DNA of 21,207 nt from Candidatus Latescibacterota bacterium. Its GTDB lineage: Bacteria; JAAXHH01; JABIQT01. The position numbers were made by a program, and so were the translations under genes. The stretch covers positions 1 to 21,207 of the forward strand of contig JABIQT010000338.1 of NCBI GenBank assembly GCA_018667995.1. The letters run 5' to 3'. Positions 1 through 8,425 of this stretch are shown here, one piece after another. Within the stretch, counting starts at the first letter, position 1. Each line of letters begins with the position of its first letter. Below the pieces are notes generated by a model that did no database searches, was not told the origin of the DNA, and worked only from the letters and a program-made list of their open reading frames with translations.

Positions 1-1
1 C

Positions 2-1621
2 ACGACTGCTTCACCCATCGCTATTGCCCTCATGGAGGACAATAGAGTCTTTGATAGCTACAAACGAACAGCGAGTCGGCTCGTGGATCATTTCAACGAC
101 GTGAACGTCATCCTGGCACTAGACAAACTCGAAAAAGAGCATCTTCGGGTACTTCAGAGTGAATTCGTCCTCTTGGAAGAATTTGACCGGGCGGAGATTG
201 CTGGAAAGGCCCCGGATATCTTCGGTGATATTGAGAAGATCACTCAATTGGACTACGCAACATTCATGACGGAATACGCCAACAAGAAGCTCGACCCGAA
301 AACCTATCCCCAATTGGCGCACGCATTCATTATAGCGGACGATTCAGGTTGGGATCAATTGGAATTGATGAGCGCGGTGCCGCATGAGGTCCGCGTTCAG
401 TCAGTCCATTGGATAAATGAGAATGGGGATACCGCATACGTCGAAACAAGAACCCCGATTTCCTTTCCAATCACCCTTCCGCCTAAATTCAAAGGGAATG
501 CGCCGGTTCCCATAGCGCTTCCCATTAAATCGCAGGAAAGCGTATCCGAATACGGGCTCACAATCACCTCAACTATTCCCGGAGAGTCCAGGAAATTTGA
601 GAGTCGGGCTGTCCGCTATCATCCTGCACTCGCGAGTCCCCCAGTCCCTGGAACATCCGGAATCGACGTAGATTTCCTGGAACGGACCGGGGAGGGTCAG
701 GGATATCGCGTAAGATCGGGTATTTGGAGCGTCCACGAACCAGTGATTCTGCCGAGGGGATCCAGTTTGCAAATAGAGCCCGGCACGACGCTTAGGTTCG
801 CGCCCCAAGCTTTCTTGTTAGTACGAGGACCGGTCTCCTTTGTCGGGACAGCAGATCAACCGATCGTCTTCGAAGGACTTGCCGCTTCCGATGGTAATGC
901 GGCTTGGCAAGGGATCGTGGTCATGGAGGCCACAGCTCCTTCAGAGTGGGCCCATGTTACCATACGAAGCACCTCAGGTATAAGATATCCTTCATGGTCG
1001 CTGACAGGTGGTGTTACCTTCTACTATAGTGACATCAAAATGAATAAGGTTCAATTCACGGGCAACGTGGGTGAGGATGCACTGAACATCATCCATTCTA
1101 ACTTCGAACTGGACGACATTGGCATCTCAGACACCGCATCGGATGCCTTTGACAGCGATTTTTCCGCAGGTACAATTCGAGGCAGTCGATTCCAGGACAT
1201 AGGCCAGATTGGCGGTGGCGACGCATTCGATCTGAGTGGCAGCGATGTAACCATGACAGATACAAAATTCCTCCGTATTAACGACAAAGCGCTATCGGTT
1301 GGAGAGAACAGTAAACTCACGGCTGACCGAATTGTGGTGGAAGATGTGGGGACCGGTGCAGCGAGTAAGGATCGATCCGAGCTGCACATAGCGAATTCAA
1401 CGATCAAAGGCGCACGAGTCGCTGGTCTGCTGGCATACATCAAGAAGCGCGAGTACGGCCCGGCTCGGCTCACGGCAGAGAATACAATAATCACCGACAG
1501 TGAGATTCCGGCCAAAGTCCAGACAGGCAGCTTTTTGAGTCAAGATGGTAAAACTGTGGAGACCGAGGACCTGGACGTAGATGCTCTCTATGAGACGGTT
1601 ATGAGAAGAGGCGGCCGTTAA
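2..1621 (+). CDS. C-terminal part of a large protein with a right-handed parallel beta-helix domain (5' end outside window)
   Basis: The reading frame is open to the left window edge, and the first ATG (position 32) has no Shine-Dalgarno sequence, so this is probably the 3' part of a longer gene. Numbered from that ATG (529 residues), about 1-230 form a mixed alpha/beta region I do not recognise. From about 235 to 490 there are short turns of roughly 20-25 residues rich in Gly, Asp, Asn and Ser alternating with beta strands (for example PGTTLRF, DAFDSDF, GGGDAFDLSGSDV, DKALSVGENSKL), as in parallel beta-helix proteins such as pectate-lyase-like folds. Such helices occur in surface proteins and in polysaccharide-binding or -cleaving proteins, and I recall similar C-termini on CotH-like proteins. 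No catalytic residues can be assigned. It lies just before the sulfate-activation genes and the glycan operon, so a role in surface glycan biology is plausible but is inference only. Confidence 0.8.
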   Translation, partial: TTASPIAIALMEDNRVFDSYKRTASRLVDHFNDVNVILALDKLEKEHLRVLQSEFVLLEEFDRAEIAGKAPDIFGDIEKITQLDYATFMTEYANKKLDPKTYPQLAHAFIIADDSGWDQLELMSAVPHEVRVQSVHWINENGDTAYVETRTPISFPITLPPKFKGNAPVPIALPIKSQESVSEYGLTITSTIPGESRKFESRAVRYHPALASPPVPGTSGIDVDFLERTGEGQGYRVRSGIWSVHEPVILPRGSSLQIEPGTTLRFAPQAFLLVRGPVSFVGTADQPIVFEGLAASDGNAAWQGIVVMEATAPSEWAHVTIRSTSGIRYPSWSLTGGVTFYYSDIKMNKVQFTGNVGEDALNIIHSNFELDDIGISDTASDAFDSDFSAGTIRGSRFQDIGQIGGGDAFDLSGSDVTMTDTKFLRINDKALSVGENSKLTADRIVVEDVGTGAASKDRSELHIANSTIKGARVAGLLAYIKKREYGPARLTAENTIITDSEIPAKVQTGSFLSQDGKTVETEDLDVDALYETVMRRGGR

Positions 1622-1639
1622 TAAACTTGGGGAGTACCT

Positions 1640-1843
1640 GTGAATAGGACGTTGTATCACGATAGTCGTCAGGTTGTCAAAGGAAGAGCAATTTCCTTTA
1701 CTGTCATGTTGTTCGTGGCTACATCGATTTATGGTCCCTCCGGGATCGGAAACAATCGTCGAGAAAAGCCGGCCTTTGATGTCCGCTGTCAAGTGTATCA
1801 GCCGATCGTCACATCCCCTTTGGCCCTTAGAATCGTGAATTAA
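1640..1843 (+). CDS. Doubtful small ORF, 67 aa, signal-peptide-like N-terminus
   Basis: A GTG start follows a good Shine-Dalgarno (GGGGAG at 1629-1634, 5-nt spacer), 18 bp after the stop of the beta-helix gene. The product has a basic N-terminus (to residue 16), one hydrophobic stretch (AISFTVMLFVATSIYG, about 17-32) and a short polar tail with one Cys. This looks like a signal peptide or single membrane anchor. It resembles no family I know. It could be a small exported protein, the 5' stub of a decayed secreted-protein gene, or chance. An ORF also runs across here on the minus strand, and neither is convincing. Confidence 0.25.
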   Translation: MNRTLYHDSRQVVKGRAISFTVMLFVATSIYGPSGIGNNRREKPAFDVRCQVYQPIVTSPLALRIVN

Positions 1844-1891
1844 CATTCAGTAAGAAGACGTCCATCTAGTCAATTCTACATCGAGTCACCT

Positions 1892-2797
1892 ATGTCGAAC
1901 TACAGCATATCGCATCTCCAACAACTGGAAGCTGAGAGTATCCACATCCTACGTGAGGTCGCCTCGGAGTTCGAACATCCAGTCATGATGTATTCTGTGG
2001 GCAAAGACTCTTCCGTTATGTTGCGGTTGGCTCAAAAGGCCTTCTTTCCGCAAAAGCTGCCATTCCCGCTACTCCATGTAGACACTGGGTTCAAATTCAA
2101 GGATATGTACACATTCAGGGATCGAATGGCGAGTGAATTGGGGGCGGAGTTGGTCGTCCACCGTAACGAGACGGCCATTACCGATGGCGCCAATCCATTT
2201 GATCTTGGTACCCAGCGATGCTGTGGCCTTCTCAAGACACAGGCTTTGTTGGACGCTCTGAAGGCAGGCGATTATGACGCTGCTATCGGCGGCGCACGAC
2301 GCGAAGAAGAGAAATCGAGAGCCAAGGAACGTGTGTTCTCGTTCAGAGACCAATTCGGCCAGTGGGATCCTAAGAGCCAGCGGCCAGAGCTATGGAACCT
2401 CTACAACTGCCAAATTGCGCAGGGAGAGTCCATCCGGGTTTTTCCCCTGTCGAACTGGACTGAGCTGGATATCTGGATGTACATAGACAAAGAGGACATT
2501 CCGGTCGTCCCCATGTATTTTGCGCGCGAGCAGGACGTGGTAGTGCGCGGCGAACAACTCATCCCCATCGACGCCACCACGCGGATGCTCCCCGGTGAAA
2601 AATCTGAACGGATATGCTGCCGCTTCCGTACGCTGGGATGTTCGCCCTGTACAGGTGCTATACGATCTGATGCGAAATCCGTCGCCGACATAATAGCGGA
2701 AATGATGACGGTTCGCATTTCGGAAAGGTCAACTCGAATCATAGATCATGACCAGGAAGGTTCGATGGAGCTGAAGAAGAGGGAAGGGTATTTCTAA
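1892..2797 (+). CDS. cysD: Sulfate adenylyltransferase subunit 2 (ATP sulfurylase small subunit)
   Basis: CysD catalyses sulfate + ATP -> adenosine 5'-phosphosulfate (APS) + PPi in the cytoplasm, driven by GTP hydrolysis in its partner CysN. The 301-residue length is normal for the family. The start matches other CysD proteins, with [16 protein letters not shown] at residues 8-23. The PP-loop is YSVGKDSSV (34-42), and [15 protein letters not shown] (133-147) and the C-terminal KREGYF end are typical of the family. The cysteines in [12 protein letters not shown] (242-253) are also usual. The Shine-Dalgarno sequence is weak. The cysNC gene follows after 59 bp, so the two form an operon. No cysH (PAPS reductase) or sulfite reductase is nearby, so the APS made here may serve sulfation rather than assimilation; that is inference. 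Confidence 0.96.
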   Translation: MSNYSISHLQQLEAESIHILREVASEFEHPVMMYSVGKDSSVMLRLAQKAFFPQKLPFPLLHVDTGFKFKDMYTFRDRMASELGAELVVHRNETAITDGANPFDLGTQRCCGLLKTQALLDALKAGDYDAAIGGARREEEKSRAKERVFSFRDQFGQWDPKSQRPELWNLYNCQIAQGESIRVFPLSNWTELDIWMYIDKEDIPVVPMYFAREQDVVVRGEQLIPIDATTRMLPGEKSERICCRFRTLGCSPCTGAIRSDAKSVADIIAEMMTVRISERSTRIIDHDQEGSMELKKREGYF

Positions 2798-2856
2798 GTT
2801 GTAGCCTTAGGCACAGTCTGGCTACGGGACTATTCAGGACACTGGAGCACATAAAT

Positions 2857-4803
2857 ATGAACGATGTTCGAACTTTCATTGAAGAAAACACCTCGAAGCA
2901 GCTCCTCCGCATCAGTACTGCCGGTAGCGTGGACGATGGCAAGTCTACGTTGATCGGTCGACTACTGGCTGACTCCAAGAATATATATGAGGACCACCTC
3001 TCTTCCTTGAAGAAGCTGGTGCGCGACGATGAGGCACCCGATCTTGCCCTGCTTCTCGACGGACTGAAGGCGGAGCGGGAGCAGGGCATTACGATTGACG
3101 TCGCATACCGGTATTTCTCCACCCCAAAACGTAAGTTCATCATCGCAGATACTCCCGGTCACGAACAGTACACCCGGAACATGGCTACAGGGGCGTCTAC
3201 CGCGAACCTCTCGATCGTTCTTGTTGATGCCCGTAACGGAGTGTTGACACAATCCAGACGCCATGCGTTCATAGCCTCCCTTCTCGGGATCAGCCACATC
3301 ATTGTGGCCGTAAACAAGATGGACTTGGTGGGCTATGAGGAGGCTACCTATGAATCCATCAAACAGGATTTTCTGGACTATGCGGCGAAGCTGAATATTA
3401 CGGATATACGCGTGATACCTGTCAGTGCACTCAATGGGGATAATGTGGTGTCAAAGAGTAGCCACATGCCCTGGTACACCGGACAGAGTATTCTTGAGAT
3501 TCTCGAAGATGTCCAGTTCCTCAGTGACAGGAACATGATCGATCTGCGATTTCCCGTACAATATGTCCTACGACCCAATCAGGATTTCAGAAGCTATGCC
3601 GGGACGGTCGCATCTGGCGTTATCCGCCCGGGTGACGAAATACTGGTACTCCCGGGACAGATCAGATCCCGTGTAAAATCGATTGTGACGTATGACGGGG
3701 ACCTGGAACTGGCTTTTCCGCCCATGTCCATCTCTATGCAGCTGGAGGACGAAGTCGACGTGAGCCGCGGTGATATGATCGTGCATCCGAATAATCTGCC
3801 TCGTTCGGAGCGTCATTTTGAAGCGATGGTTGTTTGGATGGATGAAACACCAATGAATCCGGGTGGGCACTACGCGATCAAACACGCCACTCAGACGGCG
3901 CGGGTTCACATCGACCATATGGAGTACAGTATAGATGTGGACACGCTCCACAAAAAGCAGGCAGGGCATCTGGCACTGAACGAGATCGGTCGTGTGGCAC
4001 TCACAACCGTGCGGCCCCTGTTCTTCGACCCATATAGTAAGAACAGGCAGACGGGTTGTTTCATTCTGTCTGATTACCTTACGAATCATACGGTGGGTGC
4101 AGGTATGATCATCGACCGACTCCCTGGAGACCGTACGCCGAGAGATGTGGATCGCATTGCAGAATCCGCCGCCGTTATGTCGGGGGTTAAGAGTAGTGTT
4201 TCAACGAAGGACCGGAGGCTGCAGTATGGGCAGGATCCGTGTACGATTTGGCTCACTGGTCTTGTGGGGTCGGGGAAATCAGAAATCGCATTTGCCCTTG
4301 AGAAGGCGCTGCAGGAGCAATCATTCGCAGTGGTGGTCCTGGATGGTGCCACGGTGCGTTCTGGACTGAGCCGAGACCTTGGATTCTCAGCGCCCGACCA
4401 GGCAGAGCATCTGCGACGTGTTGCGGAGATGTCGCGTATTCTCAATGACAATGGCTTGATCGTCATCGCGTCTTTTCTGTCACCGAGTGAAGAAATCCGT
4501 CAACAAGTAGCAGCATTAATCGGCAAGGACCGATATGTGGAAGTCTTTGTGGAGGCATCCGTAGCCTGGTGCAAGGCACACGACACGTCCGGGTGCTATG
4601 ATCTGTTTCAACGGGGAGAATTGAAGAATCTGGCAGGAATGGATTACCCCTATGAGGCCCCGGAGAGCCCGGATCTTAAGATTGCCCGAGAATACGAGCA
4701 GGATGGGGCTTCCGTTCGGCGCATTCTGGAGCATCTGGAAGAATCGGGCAAGCTTGATCCACGCCACGGGAAAGGCCAACAGAAGAGTTCATCCAGCTCG
4801 TGA
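2857..4803 (+). CDS. cysNC: Sulfate adenylyltransferase subunit 1 (GTPase) fused to an APS-kinase-like domain
   Basis: This is a 648-residue fusion. Residues about 15-430 are CysN, an EF-Tu-like GTPase that powers ATP sulfurylase: G1 GSVDDGKS (23-30), G3 DTPGH (98-102) and G4 NKMD (153-156) are intact, followed by beta-barrel domains with the family motif [19 protein letters not shown] (231-249). Residues about 460-635 are an APS kinase domain, which would make PAPS from APS and ATP. Its P-loop GLVGSGKS (468-475) is present. However, the usual DGDN is DGAT (496-499), the residue after GKS is Glu instead of Thr, the ENIRR stretch reads EHLRR (517-521), and the DPKGLYKKA lid reads DTSGCYDLF (576-584). 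PAPS formation is therefore uncertain while APS formation looks sound. The C-terminus ends in an odd run of five Ser. The stop lies 6 bp from the convergent operon. Confidence 0.95.
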   Translation: MNDVRTFIEENTSKQLLRISTAGSVDDGKSTLIGRLLADSKNIYEDHLSSLKKLVRDDEAPDLALLLDGLKAEREQGITIDVAYRYFSTPKRKFIIADTPGHEQYTRNMATGASTANLSIVLVDARNGVLTQSRRHAFIASLLGISHIIVAVNKMDLVGYEEATYESIKQDFLDYAAKLNITDIRVIPVSALNGDNVVSKSSHMPWYTGQSILEILEDVQFLSDRNMIDLRFPVQYVLRPNQDFRSYAGTVASGVIRPGDEILVLPGQIRSRVKSIVTYDGDLELAFPPMSISMQLEDEVDVSRGDMIVHPNNLPRSERHFEAMVVWMDETPMNPGGHYAIKHATQTARVHIDHMEYSIDVDTLHKKQAGHLALNEIGRVALTTVRPLFFDPYSKNRQTGCFILSDYLTNHTVGAGMIIDRLPGDRTPRDVDRIAESAAVMSGVKSSVSTKDRRLQYGQDPCTIWLTGLVGSGKSEIAFALEKALQEQSFAVVVLDGATVRSGLSRDLGFSAPDQAEHLRRVAEMSRILNDNGLIVIASFLSPSEEIRQQVAALIGKDRYVEVFVEASVAWCKAHDTSGCYDLFQRGELKNLAGMDYPYEAPESPDLKIAREYEQDGASVRRILEHLEESGKLDPRHGKGQQKSSSSS

Positions 4804-4809
4804 GCCGGC

Positions 4810-6198
4810 CTACTTAAATACGGCCATCCGCTTCGCGCTTATCTCCTTTCGCTGTCCCGTCAATGACCTGGCCTTGAGTATCCGAGTAAAAAACCAGCTC
4901 GCGTACCGGTATAACAATGATCCCAGCTCGATAGTCAGTTTGCGCCACCAGATAGCTCGATACCGGCGTTGGGACTGCATGTTCTGTTTGTGGCGGAAAG
5001 CCAATGCAATCTTCGCGATCGCGGATTGGGAGGCGATCTGCGCTGCTTCCCTGTTTGGGCCACGCATCTTCGGCGTGAACTGCCCCTTTTCCTCCAGATA
5101 GTCTGCATATCCGTACGAAAAGTCGCCAAAGGTCAGGCTTCTTCCCTGCGACTCTGTGATATCATCCAGGCCTCCGGTAACCAGCGTAGCCACTGATTTT
5201 TCGACTAATTCTTCCAGAAGCTTTTCTGATTCTGATGTCCGACAGATAACAAGACTGACACCCGTCCGCGTTCTAACCGTGGAAGGAAGCCACGCATCCC
5301 CAACGACCACATCGGCAAGGAAATTGGTGTGATTGACGCATAGATGGCAGCGGGGAATGTTAAATGTCCGATCAAATGCCACCTGATAGGATAGATCCAA
5401 TCTCCTGTCGATCTCGGTAGTCTTTCCGTGGGCCGTAATTCTCAACTTCCCAACCGGACCGTTTCCACGATACGATATGTCCTCGATTGCCTCATAGTCA
5501 ATTCCCTTGTATTCACAAATGGCACGCAATGCATGGTGGGAGTAGTTCCAGCCGCAGACAAGACCTATAGTTGCGTGGATCCTCTGCCGTAGTTCCGGGG
5601 CATGTTTGAAGATGTAGGTGTAGATCCCTTCCAGCTGACAGGGGATGGCCGTCAGAACAAATCGGCCTTCGTTCTCTCGGAGCAGGCGCAGCGACCCGCC
5701 GAGGGGCACATTGTGATAGATGGATCCCGGTAAATCGTCGATCTGATCCAGAGCCCTAACAATAATCGGCTCGAATTCAAGGCCATTCCCCGGCCCCAGA
5801 CAGATGACCCCATCGACCTCTGGCTCAGCCAGATAAGCTCTCATCAATTCCTTAATAATGCCGCCAGAACTGGCTCGGAGGTTCCGTTGTTTGTCCGAGC
5901 TCTGCGCGAGAAACACGGACTCGACTACCCCATGCTCCGTGACATTTGCCTGAGGGAACAGCAGGCGGTGTAACTCCGGGTATTCCACGTGTATAGCAGG
6001 ACACACGCTGGCGGCCTCAGATGTGCCCGCGTTGTCTGGCAGGTACATCTGTTTCTCAGTGTCTAAATGTAGATTAATCTGTGGATCAACAGCTTCGCAT
6101 GCACCACACGCCACACACATCCCATTGGTGATTACATCTGAAAGGTCCGGCGCAGCTGAATCAAGATTCCTATCCTCGGGGATTCGCTCACTCATCAT
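4810..6198 (-). CDS. Coenzyme F420 hydrogenase/dehydrogenase beta-subunit (FrhB) family protein in a glycan operon
   Basis: This 462-residue protein belongs to the FrhB/FdhB family of iron-sulfur flavoproteins. An N-terminal ferredoxin-like cluster site reads CVACGAC (C28, C31, C34) with C66 in ASVCP. A second set of Cys, IPCQLEG (C187), GLVCGWNYS (C215) and RCHLC (C284, C287) followed by ADVVVGDAW, is the family signature. About 100 residues at the C-terminus are basic and partly hydrophobic (SLLYRYASWFFTRI) and could touch the membrane; they are not recognisable as a domain. It is the last gene of the operon and overlaps the pyruvyl-transferase gene by 11 bp, implying translational coupling. 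The same gene pair is common in capsule and exopolysaccharide loci, but the role of the FrhB-like partner there is not known to me. It may be a redox enzyme acting on a sugar or on a pyruvate-derived substituent. Two adjacent ATGs (6196-6198, 6193-6195) could serve as start. Confidence 0.85.
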   Translation of the reverse strand: MMSERIPEDRNLDSAAPDLSDVITNGMCVACGACEAVDPQINLHLDTEKQMYLPDNAGTSEAASVCPAIHVEYPELHRLLFPQANVTEHGVVESVFLAQSSDKQRNLRASSGGIIKELMRAYLAEPEVDGVICLGPGNGLEFEPIIVRALDQIDDLPGSIYHNVPLGGSLRLLRENEGRFVLTAIPCQLEGIYTYIFKHAPELRQRIHATIGLVCGWNYSHHALRAICEYKGIDYEAIEDISYRGNGPVGKLRITAHGKTTEIDRRLDLSYQVAFDRTFNIPRCHLCVNHTNFLADVVVGDAWLPSTVRTRTGVSLVICRTSESEKLLEELVEKSVATLVTGGLDDITESQGRSLTFGDFSYGYADYLEEKGQFTPKMRGPNREAAQIASQSAIAKIALAFRHKQNMQSQRRYRAIWWRKLTIELGSLLYRYASWFFTRILKARSLTGQRKEISAKRMAVFK

Positions 6199-7465
6199 GA
6201 GGCACTGTCGCTTCGTCGGTGAATTCCTGTCGTGATTGTGCCTGGAGCAAGTCTACAAGAGTGTCTACGTTTCGGACGGCGGCCCCTTTTACTGCCACGA
6301 GATCTGAGACAATCTCCTCACGGACCTGAGACTGACTAGAAGTTAGTGTTTCGAATTTCTGGAGGATGTCCTTTGAGCTCAACTCATCTATCCCCACGTG
6401 ATATGCCTCAAGGCCAAACATAGACATAGCCTCACGGTATTTGTGCCCACCGCCGATGGTGAGCAGCGGCACACCGGTAGAAAGAGCAGATATAGCCGCG
6501 TGGAACCGTGATACGACGACCACGTCCATCCTGCTGATAAGCGCCCGCAAAACGGGAGCCCGTGGCTTCGATTCGACCAAACACACACCGGCATTGCATC
6601 CTTTAAAATCCAGGATCTCCCGACACAATATCAGGTCATTGTTCCTCCGCAGCCTGCTCTCTGGACGAACGGCGTGCGGTATCATTACCACCTTGAAATC
6701 CTTGCTGATTGCATATGCGATGAGATCCGCCATCATTGTCCTATAGTCCAATCCTCGCGCTCCGCACTGTGCTTCTGTAACCACACTGGGAGACAGTCCG
6801 AGCACTTTACAACCCCGTGGAATATCTGGCAACAGTGCCTTGGCCGACGACATATCTACAGCGGAAACTTCCATCAGAAACGCCACATCAGCACCAATTT
6901 CGTAGTTGGTGCACCCCAATTCTGCCAGATGTTCCGCAGTGACATCACCCCGAGCGATGATCCGATCAAGTCGAGGCAGTATAGCCTCGGCAAACAACCT
7001 GTTGAGCCTGAAATTGAAGGGACCCAGTGTCTGTGCCAGTTTCACAAGAGGCGTTCCAAGCAGGAGTGGCGGCAAACAGAGGCTGACGTTATAGATTAAC
7101 TTGGCCAATCCCCTTCCATCGACGAAAGAGATCCCACTGCAGTCGACGACCACATCCGCCTTCAGCATAGCGTCCGCGGCCGGAAGCCATCGCAGCAGCC
7201 GCCCCGCGGTCTTCTTCCCTACGGTAGAACTGAGAATGATCGTGAGGGGCAACAGAATACATATCATGGTAAGCGGGCGGCCCGGTATAACACGTACTCC
7301 TGGGGGACAGACTTCGGCTTGATCCTGTCTTGGATAGATCGAGATTAGATCGTAGGTGCAGGCGTCCATTCGATGATCCATCTGTTGGGTAATTCCCAAC
7401 AGCATGGATTCCGCTCCGCGGTTTCCGGACAGAGTCAAGCCAACGATGCATATGCGTTTAGGCAT
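6188..7465 (-). CDS. Polysaccharide pyruvyl transferase family protein (WcaK/CsaB-like)
   Basis: This 425-residue cytoplasmic enzyme would transfer pyruvate from PEP to a sugar of a surface polysaccharide precursor, forming a negatively charged ketal. Supporting motifs are the N-terminal GNRGAES (14-20), DCSG (108-111), the central LGLSPSVV (222-229), IPHAVRPES (262-270) and the C-terminal SRFHAAISALSTGVP (319-333) followed by GGGHKYREAM (338-347), all in the order expected for the WcaK/PS_pyruv_trans family. A hydrophobic stretch at about 66-80 may be buried or membrane-adjacent. The gene overlaps the upstream methyltransferase by 8 bp and the downstream FrhB-like gene by 11 bp. The acceptor sugar cannot be predicted. 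Some family members have been linked to activities other than pyruvylation, so the name gives the family rather than a proven activity. Confidence 0.88.
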   Translation of the reverse strand: MPKRICIVGLTLSGNRGAESMLLGITQQMDHRMDACTYDLISIYPRQDQAEVCPPGVRVIPGRPLTMICILLPLTIILSSTVGKKTAGRLLRWLPAADAMLKADVVVDCSGISFVDGRGLAKLIYNVSLCLPPLLLGTPLVKLAQTLGPFNFRLNRLFAEAILPRLDRIIARGDVTAEHLAELGCTNYEIGADVAFLMEVSAVDMSSAKALLPDIPRGCKVLGLSPSVVTEAQCGARGLDYRTMMADLIAYAISKDFKVVMIPHAVRPESRLRRNNDLILCREILDFKGCNAGVCLVESKPRAPVLRALISRMDVVVVSRFHAAISALSTGVPLLTIGGGHKYREAMSMFGLEAYHVGIDELSSKDILQKFETLTSSQSQVREEIVSDLVAVKGAAVRNVDTLVDLLQAQSRQEFTDEATVPHDE

Positions 7466-8360
7466 AATTCCGATCTGGTTTCTCAGTCTTTACGGCGACA
7501 ACTGTCATGATGTCCAATAGATTCAAATATAGGTTCTTCACGAAAGGCAAACCTACTCCCTCGCGATCCAGTGACGGTGCATTGAAAATACGACCAAGTT
7601 TCCTTAGGATAAAATTCACACTTACGTACTTCCCAGGATGCCCACACGATACCACCTGAAATCCTCGCGACTCTAGTATGGCGTGCACCGCACGACGGGA
7701 GAAGTACGTCACGTTGACCGGCGGAATTAGTAGTGGCCATCTCTGTCGGGTTATCCGAAACATTATACTTTCGATGTCGGGCACCGTAAATGCCAAGATC
7801 CCCCCTGGCCTTAGTAGATCCCCTATGGTATCCACACATTTTCCGGGATTCGAAAATCCTCCAAGAGAGTCCCACATAGTTACCATGTCAAACGGCTTCG
7901 GGCTCAGATCAGATGCGAGAAAATCGCCTTGATGAACGTGAAGTCCGAGGCGATCGGTGCAGAATGCAGCAGCCACGGGGGACAGCTCCGACCCTGTTAC
8001 CTCAAAATGATCTGAGGCCAGCTTGAGGAAAGCACCCTTACCACAACCGATATCAAGCAGACGGCCGTTGGCCATGAACGATCTGATATGGCGTAAACGA
8101 TACATTCCGTTAAGATATACTGGTGCGTCAGACACAGTCCGTCCCTTCTCATTAAACTCTATATCCTGCTGTGAGGTAGCGAAGAAGTCAGCGTCATAGC
8201 ATTGTTCGACTTCATCCAAAGATGGACGCGGCAGGGCAAACGCACAGCCGCAACCGCAGCATTTCTGTATAGTGTAGACAGTGGCGTTTCCAACGACCTG
8301 CTGTGGTGCACTTTTGATCAAAAACTCAGTCGCCGAGCTGCCGCAAACGGGGCATTTCAC
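7458..8360 (-). CDS. Class I SAM-dependent methyltransferase with N-terminal zinc-ribbon
   Basis: This protein of about 300 residues would methylate a sugar or sugar-linked group. An N-terminal zinc ribbon has CPVCGS at residues 3-8 and CCGCGC at 34-39, followed by a Rossmann methyltransferase fold with motif I LLDIGCGKGAF (about 101-111), an acidic SAM-ribose residue in GSELSP, and the post-motif LLRPGGILAFTVPD (about 182-195). This arrangement (Zn-ribbon plus Methyltransf_23-type domain) is common in polysaccharide loci. An in-frame GTG at 8405 would add 15 residues, but the GTG at 8358-8360 has GGAG 7 nt upstream and places the zinc ribbon at the N-terminus, so I prefer the shorter form. 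It is cotranscribed with the flippase-like gene upstream and overlaps the pyruvyl-transferase start (ATGCCTAA arrangement). The substrate is unknown. Confidence 0.88.
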   Translation of the reverse strand: MKCPVCGSSATEFLIKSAPQQVVGNATVYTIQKCCGCGCAFALPRPSLDEVEQCYDADFFATSQQDIEFNEKGRTVSDAPVYLNGMYRLRHIRSFMANGRLLDIGCGKGAFLKLASDHFEVTGSELSPVAAAFCTDRLGLHVHQGDFLASDLSPKPFDMVTMWDSLGGFSNPGKCVDTIGDLLRPGGILAFTVPDIESIMFRITRQRWPLLIPPVNVTYFSRRAVHAILESRGFQVVSCGHPGKYVSVNFILRKLGRIFNAPSLDREGVGLPFVKNLYLNLLDIMTVVAVKTEKPDRNYA

Positions 8361-8367
8361 GAGGATT

Positions 8368-8371
8368 CTCC
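8368..8371 (-). promoter_or_regulatory. Shine-Dalgarno deciding the methyltransferase start
   Basis: GGAG on the minus strand is 7 nt before the GTG at 8358-8360. The more upstream in-frame GTG at 8405 has no such match, so this site favours the shorter protein. Confidence 0.5.
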
Positions 8372-8425
8372 GGATCGTGCAACTTGGCGCAAGGTAATAG
8401 GGCACTCATAGCCCGAAAGATTCAT

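Noticed and set aside
1397-1846. Minus-strand ORF of 149 codons across the end of the beta-helix gene
   Set aside because: It overlaps the well-supported beta-helix coding region, has no recognisable domain and no ribosome binding site, and its composition looks like an antisense shadow.
3568-4089. Minus-strand ORF of 173 codons inside cysNC
   Set aside because: It lies fully antisense to the conserved CysN domains and shows no family motifs.
4796-4826. GGCC...GGCC inverted repeat at the convergent junction as a bidirectional terminator
   Set aside because: The arms are only 4 bp of self-complementary sequence with a loose loop and no T-run, too weak to call.
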